A stretch of 58,191 nucleotides of DNA from Phytohabitans sp036906915 (GTDB lineage: Bacteria; Actinomycetota; Actinomycetes; Mycobacteriales; Micromonosporaceae), in assembly GCF_036906915.1 (NCBI RefSeq), contig NZ_JBAKHX010000050.1, forward strand, positions 1-58,191, given 5' to 3'. Of this stretch, positions 34,102-43,244 are shown piece after piece. Position numbers and translations under genes: made by a program. Positions within the stretch are counted from its first letter, which is position 1. Every line of letters begins with the position of its first letter. The notes under the pieces were generated by a model. It was not told the origin of the DNA. It was given only the letters and a program-made list of their open reading frames with translations, and searched no databases.

Positions 34102-36350
34102 CGGCGGCGGTGCCAGCGCAGCGGGCCCGGGTGCAGCGACCACAGCACCCGGCGCCACCACGAGCGCCGCGCCCGCAGCTCACTCGCGTACGCCACCGCC
34201 TGCGCGCCGGCCCGCTCGGCCTGCGCCTCGTCGGTGGAGAACGGGGCGAACGTCGCCACGTTGACCGCCTGGGCCAGATCGACCAGGGGCGGCGCCGCTG
34301 ACCGTATCCGCGTCGCGCGCCGGCCCTCGGCGGCGACTGTGGCGTGCGCGACGACCTCGGTGGCGTCCAGGTGGGCGCCCGCCGGCCGCCCGGCCAGGCG
34401 CAGCGCGTCGTTGACCTCCAGCCAGGCCCCGGCGATCCGCTCGGCCGGCGGGCCGTGCTCCAACCGGCGCCGCCGCAGCGACCGCCGCATCACGAGCACG
34501 ACCAGCGCGGCACCGCCCACGAGCAGCACCATCAGCCCGGTGACGCCACCGGCGACCATCGCGCCGGTGATCCCGCCGCCGCTGCCCGCACCGGAGGCGA
34601 CCGGCGTGGCGGACTCGCTCGGCGCGTCGGTGATCGGCGCCTCGGTCGGCGGCTCGGTGGGATCCTCGGTGGGCGGCTTGAAGTCTTCCTCGACCGGGCG
34701 GGGTGTGGTGTTCGGCTTCGGCATCGGGTCGAACGGCACCCAGCCCACGCCCTCGAAGAGCACCTCCGGCCAGGCGAGCGCGTCGGCACCGCGTACCGGG
34801 CCGCTGCCGGTGGCCGCCTCGAAGCCGACCACCACCCGGGTCGGCAGGCCCATCAGCCGGGCCAGCAACGCGTACGAGGCCGCGAACTGCTCGGAGGTGC
34901 CCTTCTGGCCGCCGCCGTTGCTGGGGCCGAAGAGGAAGAAGTTCAGGTTCGGGTACGCGTGGCCGCTCGGGGAGTCGGCCACCACCCGGTAGTGCGTGGC
35001 GAGGAACTCCTCGATCGCGACCGCCCGCTGGTACGGCGCCCCGTTTTCGTCGGCGATCTGGTCGGCGAGGCTCTGGATGCGCTCGGGCACCTCGTCGCCG
35101 ACCGTCAGCATCCGCGCCACCGCCGCGCCGGACGGCACGTCGGCCGCCGTCAGCAGGCCGCCGTCGGGGCGCTCGCGCGTGGACGTGACGGTGTATCGCA
35201 GGCCAGCGGTGAGCCCTTCGGGGCGGATCAGCGTGCCGGTCGCCGGGTCGTAGGCCACCCGGGCCCCGTCGACGGCCGTCGGGGTGGCCGCCGCGGGCAG
35301 CAGCCGGCCGGTGAGGTCGGCGATCGTGATCTGCTGCGTGACGGTGTCGGCCTGCGAGCCGGGTGCGACGGTCGGGGTGGGCAGGATCCGGCCGGCGTTG
35401 CGGTACGTCGCGCCGACCCGCCACGTGATCCCGTCGTAGTCGCTGAGCACCGCCAGCCGGACCCGCACGTCGCCGCCGGGCTGCGAGTCGAGGTCGAACA
35501 GGCGCTGGTCGGGATTGAGCGCCCAGCCGGAGATCCGGATCAGCGGGTTCTCGTCGAGGCTGTCGACCTGCGGCGGCTCCACGTATTGCCGCGGGTCGAC
35601 CGGCTTGGTGGCCACCTGGGCGGCCACGACCGGCCCGATCGCCGCCGCGAGCGCCACGATCACGGCCAGCCCGGCCGCGGCGCCGGCTGCCACCCGTACC
35701 CGGATGGCCGCCTGGACCGGCGCGGCGAGCTCGTCGGGCGCGGTGGCCGTCGTGCGACCGGTCGCGAGCGCGCCGGTCGCGGCGGCCTGTTCCCGACCAG
35801 TCGCCGCCAAGCCCAGCGCGGCGACTGAAGCGAACGCGAGCGTCGGCCAGAGCGCGGCCGCCGCGTTGGGGCCCACGACGTAGAGCGCGCCGGCGTACAG
35901 AAGCGCGGCGGGCGCGTACCCGAACAGCACCCGGCCGGCGCGGTGGGCGATCTCGGCGCCCGCCAGCCCGGCCAGCCAGGCGCCGACGACCGGCACGAGC
36001 ACGGTGTCAGGCGTCGGCTCGACCGGGATCATGGCGGTGAGCAGCCGGGGGATGCCGTTGCGGGCGGCGTCGGTGAGCACGTCGGCGAGGCTGCCGGGCA
36101 GCTGCGCGCGCCGCGCCGCGACCAGGACGGCCAGCAGCGTGTACGCGGTCATGCCAACCACGGACAGCGGCGCGACCAGCCACGACGGGAGCCTGCGGGT
36201 GGCGGCGCTGATGCCGACCGAGCCGATGGCGGCGCCGGCCACGAGCTGGGGGAGCAGGGAACCGGCGTAGATGCGGCCCAGGGCGACGCCGGTCAGTGCG
36301 ATGAGCACGGCCAGCGTCACGGGTACCGCGGCCGCCTTGACGAACCTCAC
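34098..36350 (-). CDS. TgpA-like transglutaminase-fold membrane protein with lost catalytic residues
   Basis: This 750-residue protein has the TgpA layout: about six N-terminal helices (DUF3488-like, 1-235), an extracellular transglutaminase-core domain (about 330-545), a linker, one helix (about 590-615) and a cytosolic DUF4129-like tail. In active members the core has a Cys in a G-x-C-E-x-F-A motif. Here the motif reads GTSEQFA with S486 at that place. The expected His of HAW-x-EV is L525 (LAWPEV). Only the Asp of VPFDP remains. It should therefore be catalytically dead. It starts with GTG overlapping DUF58 and ends the Fn3-MoxR-DUF58 operon. Confidence 0.8.
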   Translation of the reverse strand: MRFVKAAAVPVTLAVLIALTGVALGRIYAGSLLPQLVAGAAIGSVGISAATRRLPSWLVAPLSVVGMTAYTLLAVLVAARRAQLPGSLADVLTDAARNGIPRLLTAMIPVEPTPDTVLVPVVGAWLAGLAGAEIAHRAGRVLFGYAPAALLYAGALYVVGPNAAAALWPTLAFASVAALGLAATGREQAAATGALATGRTTATAPDELAAPVQAAIRVRVAAGAAAGLAVIVALAAAIGPVVAAQVATKPVDPRQYVEPPQVDSLDENPLIRISGWALNPDQRLFDLDSQPGGDVRVRLAVLSDYDGITWRVGATYRNAGRILPTPTVAPGSQADTVTQQITIADLTGRLLPAAATPTAVDGARVAYDPATGTLIRPEGLTAGLRYTVTSTRERPDGGLLTAADVPSGAAVARMLTVGDEVPERIQSLADQIADENGAPYQRAVAIEEFLATHYRVVADSPSGHAYPNLNFFLFGPSNGGGQKGTSEQFAASYALLARLMGLPTRVVVGFEAATGSGPVRGADALAWPEVLFEGVGWVPFDPMPKPNTTPRPVEEDFKPPTEDPTEPPTEAPITDAPSESATPVASGAGSGGGITGAMVAGGVTGLMVLLVGGAALVVLVMRRSLRRRRLEHGPPAERIAGAWLEVNDALRLAGRPAGAHLDATEVVAHATVAAEGRRATRIRSAAPPLVDLAQAVNVATFAPFSTDEAQAERAGAQAVAYASELRARRSWWRRVLWSLHPGPLRWHRRR

Positions 36351-37495
36351 CAGCGCTGCACCCCCTCCCAGCGCGCGGCGAACTCGACCCCGTCGGCGGC
36401 GTCGAGCACGACCACGCCGTCGCCGCCGCCCGCCGGCGAACCCTGGCCGCCGAACATCCCGACCACCACCGACGGGTACGGCCCGCGCAGCGCCCCGACG
36501 AGCCCCAGGTCGGCGCGGCCGCCAGGGCCGGTGAGGAACACCAGCGTGTCGCCGAGCCGGTCGCGGCGCAGCCGGTCGGTGGTGCCGCGCAGGTCGCCAT
36601 CGCCGTGCAGTTCGGCCTCGGCGAGCCGGTCGAGGAAGTCACCGCCGCCGCTGCCGCCGCCGCTGGCCATCTGGAGCGTGACCGGTATGTCTTCGCGTAC
36701 CGCCGCGGCGACGATCGACGCGGCGGCCTCGCACGCGGACTCGAACGTCTCCGCAGTGCCGCCAGAGCCGTCGATGAGCTTCGGGTGGGCATCGGCCCGG
36801 TCGTCGAGGAGCACGACGATGCGCGGCAGGCTGGTGTCGAGATCTTCGCGCACCATCAGCTCGCCGACCTTGGCGCTGGTGCGCCAGTGCACGCGGCGCA
36901 GCTCGTCGCCGACCACGTATTCGCGCAGCGAGTCGAACGTGATGGTGCCGTGCGGCACCTTGTCGACGCGGCCGTCGAGGCTGCGCGCCACCCCGGCCGG
37001 CACCGCGGTGAGCAGGTGGATGCGTGGGTGCACCCACACCTTCGCCGTGTCGCCGTGCGAGCGGGCCAGCGAGACCAGCCCCAGCGCGTCGCGGCGGGTG
37101 ACCCGAAGCGGCCCGACCGGGATCACGCCGCGGCGTTCGGTCGGCACCGGGTAGCTGACCGTCGTGTCGTGGCCGGGGCGCAGCCGCAGCAGCGGCACCG
37201 GCACCGGCCGGGGTCCGCACCGGTCTTCGGCGATCAGGCTGGTGGACCCGACCCGCCCGCTGTTGCGCACGGTCAGCGTCATCTTGGCCGCCTCGCCGCG
37301 GGCCACCCGGTCAGGGTCGGCGACCCGGCTGACGTCGAGCCGGGGCCGCCACGCCGCGTGCGTGAACGCGCAGCCGCCCGCGATCGCCGCCGCGCTGCCC
37401 AGCAGCGTCAGCTCCGGGTACCCGAACCAGAAGCCGGCGACCAGCAGGGCGCCCGCGCTCGCGAGCAGGCCGATACCGCGGCCAGTGAGCCTCAT
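36347..37495 (-). CDS. DUF58 domain-containing protein
   Basis: This 382-residue protein has two N-terminal membrane segments (about 8-45), a beta-rich extracellular/linker part and the DUF58 core (EYVVGDELRRVHWRTSAKVGELMVRE, about 197-222). A VWA-like fold follows (RIVVLLDDRADAHP). DUF58 proteins partner MoxR ATPases. It lies 13 bases after moxR and overlaps the next gene as GTGA. Confidence 0.87.
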   Translation of the reverse strand: MRLTGRGIGLLASAGALLVAGFWFGYPELTLLGSAAAIAGGCAFTHAAWRPRLDVSRVADPDRVARGEAAKMTLTVRNSGRVGSTSLIAEDRCGPRPVPVPLLRLRPGHDTTVSYPVPTERRGVIPVGPLRVTRRDALGLVSLARSHGDTAKVWVHPRIHLLTAVPAGVARSLDGRVDKVPHGTITFDSLREYVVGDELRRVHWRTSAKVGELMVREDLDTSLPRIVVLLDDRADAHPKLIDGSGGTAETFESACEAAASIVAAAVREDIPVTLQMASGGGSGGGDFLDRLAEAELHGDGDLRGTTDRLRRDRLGDTLVFLTGPGGRADLGLVGALRGPYPSVVVGMFGGQGSPAGGGDGVVVLDAADGVEFAARWEGVQRW

Positions 37496-37508
37496 CGTGC
37501 GGCCCCGG

Positions 37509-38531
37509 TCAGGATGGCGGGGCGGCCTGGTGGCCGGCCGGCAACGGCACCGGGACCGCCTGCACCGCGTCGCGGATCACGTCGGCGGGCGTCACTCCGC
37601 GCAGCTGGGCGTCGGAGGTGAGCATCAGCCGGTGCGCGAACACCGGCTCGACCAGCGTCTTGATGTCTTCGGGCAGCACGAAGCCGCGCCCCTCGATCAG
37701 CGCGTACGCGCACGCCGCACGGGTCAGCGCGATCACGCCGCGCGGGCTCACCCCGATGCGCGCGTGCGTGTGCTTGCGGGTCGCGGCGGCGAGCCGGACC
37801 GCGTACGCGTAGAGCGGCTCGGCGATGTGCACCCGCTGCGCCATCGCGACCATCTGGCCGATCGTGTTGGTATCGGCGACCGGTTCCAGGTTTTCGGGGG
37901 AGCGCATCGTGGCGCCGCGCAGCACCTCGATCTCGACCGCCTCGGACGGGTATCCCACCGACAGCTTGACCAGGAACCGGTCGAGCTGCGCCTCGGGCAG
38001 CCGGTAGGTGCCGTCCATCTCGACCGGGTTCTGCGTCGCCACCACCAGGAACGGGCGCGGCACCGGATGCCGGGTGCCGTCGATGGTGACGGTGCGCTCC
38101 TCCATCACCTCCAGCAGCGCGGACTGCGTCTTCGGGGAGGCGCGGTTGATCTCGTCGGCGATGACGACGTTCGCGAAGACCGGCCCGGGGTGGAACTCGA
38201 ACCCCCGGGTCGCCTGGTTGAAGATCGTCACGCCGGAGACGTCGGAGGGCAGCAGGTCGGGCGTGAACTGGATGCGCCGCCACTGCCCGCGGATGGTCGC
38301 CGCCATCGCGCGGGCCAGCGTGGTCTTGCCGACGCCGGGCACGTCTTCGAGCAGGATGTGGCCCTGCGCGAACAGCGCGGTCAGCGCCAGCCGCACCACC
38401 TCCGGCTTGCCGAGCACGATCGAACCGATGTTGTCGGCGAGCCGGGCGGCGAGCTGCGCGAACCCCTGCACGTGCTGAGGGGTGAGCCCGTCGGGCGCGT
38501 GCTGGTTGACGTGATTGACGGTCGCGGTCAT
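37509..38531 (-). CDS. moxR: MoxR-family AAA+ ATPase
   Basis: This 340-residue AAA+ protein has Walker A (GVGKTTLARAMA), Walker B (VVIADEINRASPKTQSALLEVMEE), sensor 1 (LVVATQNPVEMDGTYRLPEAQLDRF) and the C-terminal lid with GVSPRG. MoxR ATPases act as chaperones for metal insertion or complex assembly with VWA/DUF58 partners (known). It starts one base after the Fn3 gene's stop. Confidence 0.9.
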   Translation of the reverse strand: MTATVNHVNQHAPDGLTPQHVQGFAQLAARLADNIGSIVLGKPEVVRLALTALFAQGHILLEDVPGVGKTTLARAMAATIRGQWRRIQFTPDLLPSDVSGVTIFNQATRGFEFHPGPVFANVVIADEINRASPKTQSALLEVMEERTVTIDGTRHPVPRPFLVVATQNPVEMDGTYRLPEAQLDRFLVKLSVGYPSEAVEIEVLRGATMRSPENLEPVADTNTIGQMVAMAQRVHIAEPLYAYAVRLAAATRKHTHARIGVSPRGVIALTRAACAYALIEGRGFVLPEDIKTLVEPVFAHRLMLTSDAQLRGVTPADVIRDAVQAVPVPLPAGHQAAPPS

Positions 38532-38532
38532 A

Positions 38533-41160
38533 TCAGCAGTTCGGAAGGATGTTGATGTTGTCGCCGCCCTCGAGGTTGAGCCAGACCCACGGGATGTAGT
38601 TCTTCCCGCTGTAGTTCACCTGGACCCACCACGTGCTGCGCTTGTGGTTGTTGTAGACGTAGGCGTAGATCTCCTCACCGGCCTTTTTGCAGTAGGCCTG
38701 GAGGCGGTTGCCCGGTCGCGCCCAGCCGACCTGGGTGCTGCTCTGGCTGGCAGCCGACCAGATCTCGTTGCCGTTGCGCTCGTTCGGGCGATCGGAGTCG
38801 CAGTAGGTGCGCTGGTCGCCGCTCGTGCCGTTCTCGCAGGTCGCGATGCCGAAGACGGAGTCCGTGGTCTGGCTGCCCTTCGCCGTGCCGTTGCCGGCCG
38901 CGTTGGTCGCGGTGACCGTGAAGTCGTATTCCGTGCCCGGCTTCAGGCCGGTGACGGTCAGCGAGGTGCAGCTACCGGTGTCCTTCTCCCCACCCACCGT
39001 CAGGCTGCAGGTCGCGTTGCCGCCGCCGTCTTCGACCCTGAAGTTGACGGTCACGGCCGTCGCGGTGGCCGATTTGCCGGTGACGGTAACCCCCGGCTTC
39101 GCCACGGTGCGGGCCGTCTTGGTGGCCACTTCGCCCTCGCCCGCCTCGTTGACGCCGCGCACCTTGACCGTGATCGTCTCACCCTCGCCGAAGCCGCCGA
39201 TCTCCACACTGGTGCCGTCGGTGACGTCGACCTTCTTGCCGTTCGCGTCCACGACGTACTTGGTGATGGGCCGGCCGTTCTCCACCGCCGCCGCCCACGC
39301 GGCCTTGACGGTGCCGGCCTTGTTCTGCACGGTCGTGGCGGTCAAGCCCTGCGGCTGCCCCGGCGCGGTGAACGGCACCACGCTGTTGCTGATCGGGGAG
39401 GGCTCCGACGCCCCGCCCTTCTCGTTCACCGACACGACCTGGAACGCGTACTGGTTGCCGTACTCCAGCTGCCCGGCCGGGACGACCAGCTCCGTCTTGG
39501 TCGACTCGCCGGCCGGCGCGGTGGCCCCGGCGGCGACGGCGGTCACCGCGTACTTGCGGATGTCGTAGCCCTGCCCGTTGGCCTCCGGCCACTTGACCAG
39601 CACGCTGCCATCGGGCCGCGCCTCGGCGGTCACGCTCGCCGGCGCGTCCGGGATCTCGGACGTGGGCACGACCGGGTTGCTCTGCTTCTTCGGCCCGGCG
39701 CCCTTCGCGTTGACAGCGTGCACGGCGAACCGGTACTCCTCGCCGTTGGTCAGCCCGGTGACCTCGATGGAGCGCTGGTTGGCGCCCACCTCGACCTCCT
39801 TGCCGGCGCCCTCCACCACGTATCGCGTGATGGCCGAGCCGTTGGCTGACGCGGGCGACCAGCTGACGCGGGCGACGGTGTTGCCAGCGGTGGCCGTGAC
39901 CGTGCGCGGCGCGCCCGGCTTGCTGACCGGTGGGTCCTCCCGCTTCGCCGGCGGGGGAACCGGCGGCGGGTCGCCGCCCAGCACGTCGTTGGCGTACTTG
40001 TCGACGGTGCGCACGTCGTGCTTGTCGTCGACCACGGTGGCCATCTGCGAGTTGGGCGCGTTGATGAACAGGTAGTTCTCCCGCACCTCCATCTCCAGCG
40101 GGCCGCGCGCGCCCTCGATCCGGAACTCGCTGATGTGGCGGCCGTTGCCGTCGAGCACGTACACCGTGCCGCTGTCGTTGTCGGCCGCGTAGAACCGGCC
40201 CGCCCAGGCCACCGCCGGCTGCAGGCCGGAGCCCTTGCCCGGTACGCCGAAGTCCTTGACGTGGCCCTTGTCGACTGCCCAGACGTGCCGCTGCTCGGGC
40301 ACGGTGACCGGCACCTGCGAGCCGTTGGTGCGCGGCGGCAACGAGCCCAGGCCGTCCATGGTCAGCGGGGTGCTGCTCTGCTTGTCGCCGTCGATGGTGG
40401 TCAGCGTCTTCATGGTGCGGTTGAGCACCGCGACGCCGTGGTCGAGCGTGGAGATCGTCAGGTCGTGGCTGGGGTTGGCGACGTCGACCGTGCGCACCCG
40501 CTTGGGGCTCAGCCCGCCGCCGCCCTGGCCACCGGCCGCGACCGGCTCAGCCGGCAGCGGCGCCGCCGTGACCGCCGAGACCGTGCCCTCGCTGGGCACG
40601 GCGAGCCACAGGTTGCCGTCGCCGTCGAACTGGCCGCCGGTCAGGCCGGGCGGGTAGTTGACCGGCTCGCCGATCGGGGCAAGCGTGCGCGGGTCGAGCT
40701 GGCGGACGATGCCCTGGACGGCGTCGATCACGAACGCGGACTCTTCCTGCAGCGCCACGCTCACGCCGACGCCGGCAGTGGTCTTGGTGGTCGCGGTGAT
40801 CTGGAGGGTGGCCAGGTCGAGGGAGCTGACCTGCCCCGTGTTGAGGTCGCGCAGGATCAGGAACCGGTCGGTCTGCGCGACCTGCATCGTGTGGTTCTGC
40901 CCCTTGGGGATCTGCAGCCGCGTGTCGACCCTGCCGGTCACACCGTTGACGCGGGCCATCTCACTACGCAGCGAGCTCCACAGCCAGGAACTCGCGTCGT
41001 AGTTGGCCACCGCGTGGTCGGCCGCCCCCAGGCCGAGAATCGTGAGACCCATCGCGGCCACGAGTGTCACGACCGTGCCGATCGTGACGAGCCCCCCGCG
41101 CCCCCGCGATCTCCGTTTTGTCGCTGCGACCTCTGCCGTGCCGTTGCCTGTGGTGACCAC
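38533..41160 (-). CDS. Membrane-anchored beta-propeller/fibronectin type III protein
   Basis: This 875-residue protein has a cytosolic basic N-terminus, one membrane helix (about 27-47), an extracellular propeller-like region (about 90-395), four Fn3 domains (about 415-505, 510-605, 608-695, 698-780) and a C-terminal Cys-containing SH3-like module rich in Trp/Tyr (about 790-875). It is the first gene of the operon with moxR, DUF58 and the TgpA-like gene, and may be the client assembled or presented by that machinery (inference). The GTG start is preceded by GGGGAGGA at 11 bases. A compact palindrome and a tiny ORF lie upstream. Confidence 0.78.
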   Translation of the reverse strand: MVTTGNGTAEVAATKRRSRGRGGLVTIGTVVTLVAAMGLTILGLGAADHAVANYDASSWLWSSLRSEMARVNGVTGRVDTRLQIPKGQNHTMQVAQTDRFLILRDLNTGQVSSLDLATLQITATTKTTAGVGVSVALQEESAFVIDAVQGIVRQLDPRTLAPIGEPVNYPPGLTGGQFDGDGNLWLAVPSEGTVSAVTAAPLPAEPVAAGGQGGGGLSPKRVRTVDVANPSHDLTISTLDHGVAVLNRTMKTLTTIDGDKQSSTPLTMDGLGSLPPRTNGSQVPVTVPEQRHVWAVDKGHVKDFGVPGKGSGLQPAVAWAGRFYAADNDSGTVYVLDGNGRHISEFRIEGARGPLEMEVRENYLFINAPNSQMATVVDDKHDVRTVDKYANDVLGGDPPPVPPPAKREDPPVSKPGAPRTVTATAGNTVARVSWSPASANGSAITRYVVEGAGKEVEVGANQRSIEVTGLTNGEEYRFAVHAVNAKGAGPKKQSNPVVPTSEIPDAPASVTAEARPDGSVLVKWPEANGQGYDIRKYAVTAVAAGATAPAGESTKTELVVPAGQLEYGNQYAFQVVSVNEKGGASEPSPISNSVVPFTAPGQPQGLTATTVQNKAGTVKAAWAAAVENGRPITKYVVDANGKKVDVTDGTSVEIGGFGEGETITVKVRGVNEAGEGEVATKTARTVAKPGVTVTGKSATATAVTVNFRVEDGGGNATCSLTVGGEKDTGSCTSLTVTGLKPGTEYDFTVTATNAAGNGTAKGSQTTDSVFGIATCENGTSGDQRTYCDSDRPNERNGNEIWSAASQSSTQVGWARPGNRLQAYCKKAGEEIYAYVYNNHKRSTWWVQVNYSGKNYIPWVWLNLEGGDNINILPNC

Positions 41161-41235
41161 AGTCGGCCGTCCTCCCCACCCCGTACGCGGACCGGCGGCC
41201 CGCGATGTCGTTGGCGTTTATCCCCCTGTGACCTG

Positions 41236-41271
41236 TCAGCCAACCAACAGGCCCGAACCGCGTGCCATCAT
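41236..41271 (-). CDS. Possible 11-residue upstream ORF
   Basis: Before the Fn3 gene, AAGGAGGT is followed at four bases by ATGATG and an 11-codon frame ending in TGA (MMARGSGLLVG). The same bases contain TATGAT, a near-perfect -10 hexamer. The site may therefore be a promoter element rather than a translated leader. Confidence 0.3.
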   Translation of the reverse strand: MMARGSGLLVG

Positions 41272-41280
41272 AGGACCTCC

Positions 41281-41309
41281 TTGTCAATGCGGGTACCCGC
41301 TGCTGACAA
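41281..41309. promoter_or_regulatory. 29-bp imperfect palindrome upstream of the Fn3 operon
   Basis: TTGTCA and TGACAA arms flank a perfect 12-bp centre, GCGGGTACCCGC. The minus-strand arm provides a TTGACA -35-like hexamer. This is typical of an operator for a dimeric regulator; the regulator is not identifiable. Confidence 0.5.
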
Positions 41310-41382
41310 GCTGCGGATAAACGCACCAACGAGGAATCCGCCCAGGTGGCACCAGGTGCGAGTGATTCTCGCGACCATGGAT

Positions 41383-42453
41383 TCACTTCGGAGTCGGAGA
41401 ACTCCGGTCCGTACACACCTGGCCCGAAGTGGCGAACGTGTCGGTGCTGTAATACGCGACCACCGTGAAGCAGTAGCCGAGCCGCGCGTTCAATCCGTTC
41501 ACCGTGTAGGACGTCTCACCCGGGCTCACGTTGGCCATCGCACGGTGCGGCTTGCCCGCCTGCGCACCCGCGACGATGAACGGCACCGCGCCGTCCGACG
41601 GGTCCTTCCAGGTGATCGTGATAGCGCTGCCTTCGTCGCGAAGCCGCAGTTCAGTGGGGGGATCGCCACCCAGCTTCGGCCCCTCGGTCTGCTCGGCCCG
41701 CGGCGTGCCACCGTTGTTGTCGAGGAAGACCTGGATACCCACGAAGCCGGCGGCGAGCACCGCCGCCGCGGACGCGATCATCGCCGCGACGGTCGAGGCC
41801 CGGACCCGCCGTTGCGGCCGCGGCGGCGGTGGGGCGCTCTGGTACTGGGGCGGCGCGCTCTGGTATTGAGGCGGCGCGCTCTGGTACTGCGGTGGTGCGA
41901 CCGGCTGCGGTACCGGCTGCGGCTGGGGCGGCGCCGGCGACTGGAAAAGTTGTAGATGTGTAATCGACGGCGGATTATGTATCGGCTCCGATGGCACAGT
42001 GAACTCGGCCGACTGCGGAGCGTCACCGAGATACTCGCGCGCCGCCCGCACCATCCAATGATCGTCGCCGAGCACGGCGGGCCCGCCGCTGGCGACACGG
42101 CCGAACGCCCGCCTGGCCTCGTGCCGGTTCCCCAACTCCTCCGCCACCCCGCCCAGATCGAACGAGATCGCCAGCATCAGCGGGTCGCCATCCCCGTAGC
42201 GCAACTGCCCAGCGGCGTACGCCTCCTCCAGCACCCGCCGCGCCGCCGCCGAATCACCCGCCTCCCGATGCAGCCCAGCCAGCACCTGCGCGGTCGCCAG
42301 CACCTCCGGATGATCATCACCGAGCCCCGGCTTGTACGTTTCGAGCGCGTGGTCGAGCATGAGGCGGCCGGTGTTGAGGTCGCCGGCGTCGCGCAGCTCA
42401 TGGGCCTTCTGCTGCGCCGCGGCTAGGGGAGACGGCTGGGACACGCCGGACAT
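41383..42453 (-). CDS. TPR/transmembrane/Fn3 protein
   Basis: This 356-residue protein has N-terminal TPR repeats (about 8-145), a Pro/Gln-rich linker with three PQYQSAP repeats (about 185-210), a membrane helix (about 222-243) and an extracellular Fn3 domain (about 265-350, TELRLRDEGSAITITWKDP). The architecture joins a cytosolic protein-interaction domain to an extracellular adhesion-like domain. It shares the Fn3 theme with the downstream operon but is separated from it by about 220 bp. It follows ridA directly (one base). Confidence 0.75.
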   Translation of the reverse strand: MSGVSQPSPLAAAQQKAHELRDAGDLNTGRLMLDHALETYKPGLGDDHPEVLATAQVLAGLHREAGDSAAARRVLEEAYAAGQLRYGDGDPLMLAISFDLGGVAEELGNRHEARRAFGRVASGGPAVLGDDHWMVRAAREYLGDAPQSAEFTVPSEPIHNPPSITHLQLFQSPAPPQPQPVPQPVAPPQYQSAPPQYQSAPPQYQSAPPPPRPQRRVRASTVAAMIASAAAVLAAGFVGIQVFLDNNGGTPRAEQTEGPKLGGDPPTELRLRDEGSAITITWKDPSDGAVPFIVAGAQAGKPHRAMANVSPGETSYTVNGLNARLGYCFTVVAYYSTDTFATSGQVCTDRSSPTPK

Positions 42454-42454
42454 G

Positions 42455-42865
42455 CTATGTCTCGTCGGGTAGAGCCGCGGTAACGTCCAGCTCCACGAGC
42501 TGCCCCGTAAAGCCGAGTTGAGCCACCCCCAGCAGCGTGCTGGCCGTAGTGAACGCCGGCGCCAGCGGCGAGACCAGGAACCGGTCCCACACCGCCGACA
42601 GCACCTCCTGGCGCGGACTGACCACGTAAATCACCGTACGCACCACATGCTCCGGCTCGGCATCGACAGCGGCGAGCGCCGCCACCGTGTTGGCCACGAC
42701 CTGATCGACCTGAGCCGCATAGTCACCCAATCCGACGATCGTGCCGTCCGCGTCGAGCGGACACTGGCCAGCCAGATAAGCGGTACGGCCCGCCGAGACC
42801 ACGGTGACGTGGTGATATCCGGGAGTATGGTGCAGCCCGTCCGGATTGAGCCGGCTGATCGTCAT
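42455..42865 (-). CDS. RidA family protein
   Basis: This 136-residue protein belongs to the RidA/YjgF family, which hydrolyses reactive enamine/imine intermediates. SAGRTAYLAGQCPLDADG and TTASTLLGVAQLGFTGQLVELDVTAAL are typical. The canonical catalytic Arg (usually in an R-x-C motif region) is replaced around TLLGVAQL, so it may be a divergent subfamily. It ends one base before the TPR gene. Confidence 0.8.
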   Translation of the reverse strand: MTISRLNPDGLHHTPGYHHVTVVSAGRTAYLAGQCPLDADGTIVGLGDYAAQVDQVVANTVAALAAVDAEPEHVVRTVIYVVSPRQEVLSAVWDRFLVSPLAPAFTTASTLLGVAQLGFTGQLVELDVTAALPDET

Positions 42866-43040
42866 GCTCGCCAGTCTGCCGACCGGGCTTCATCCGCCAA
42901 CCCTCGGGCCGGGGCGCGCCGCGCGCCGGCCTGCTGTGCGTGGCCGCCAGCAGGCGTGTACAGTGATGCCCCGTGCGGCCCGCCGGGCAGCTACCGAGCG
43001 GTGCGCCGCCGCGGAGCGTCCCGGTAGAGTGGACGCACAG

Positions 43041-43127
43041 GTCCGGGTGGCGGAATGGCAGACGCGCTAGCTTGAGGTGCTAGTGCCCGTATAGGGCGTG
43101 GGGGTTCAAGTCCCCCCTCGGACACCA
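43041..43127 (+). tRNA. tRNA-Leu (anticodon GAG), CCA encoded
   Basis: A complete class II cloverleaf: acceptor GTCCGGG/CTCGGAC, D-arm TGGCGGAATGGCA, anticodon stem CTAGC/GCTAG with loop TTGAGGT (anticodon GAG), a long variable arm, and GGGGGTTCAAGTCCCCC as T-arm. CCA is encoded at 43125-43127. It marks the left boundary of the accessory region; tRNA-Leu genes are common integration sites. Confidence 0.95.
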
Positions 43128-43131
43128 CTTT

Positions 43132-43147
43132 TGGTGAAGCTTCACCA
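43132..43147. repeat. 16-bp perfect palindrome next to tRNA 3' end
   Basis: TGGTGAAGCTTCACCA begins five bases after the encoded CCA. It may be the tRNA terminator or a recombinase-arm site at the attachment region of the neighbouring integrase. Confidence 0.5.
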
Positions 43148-43244
43148 TTTACGCGGCCGGTCACCATACCCGTGACAGGCCTTCCGTGGCGGATGTTCTC
43201 TTGAAGCCGTGTCACGGTCCTGATCGGGCCGCAACGATGACGGC

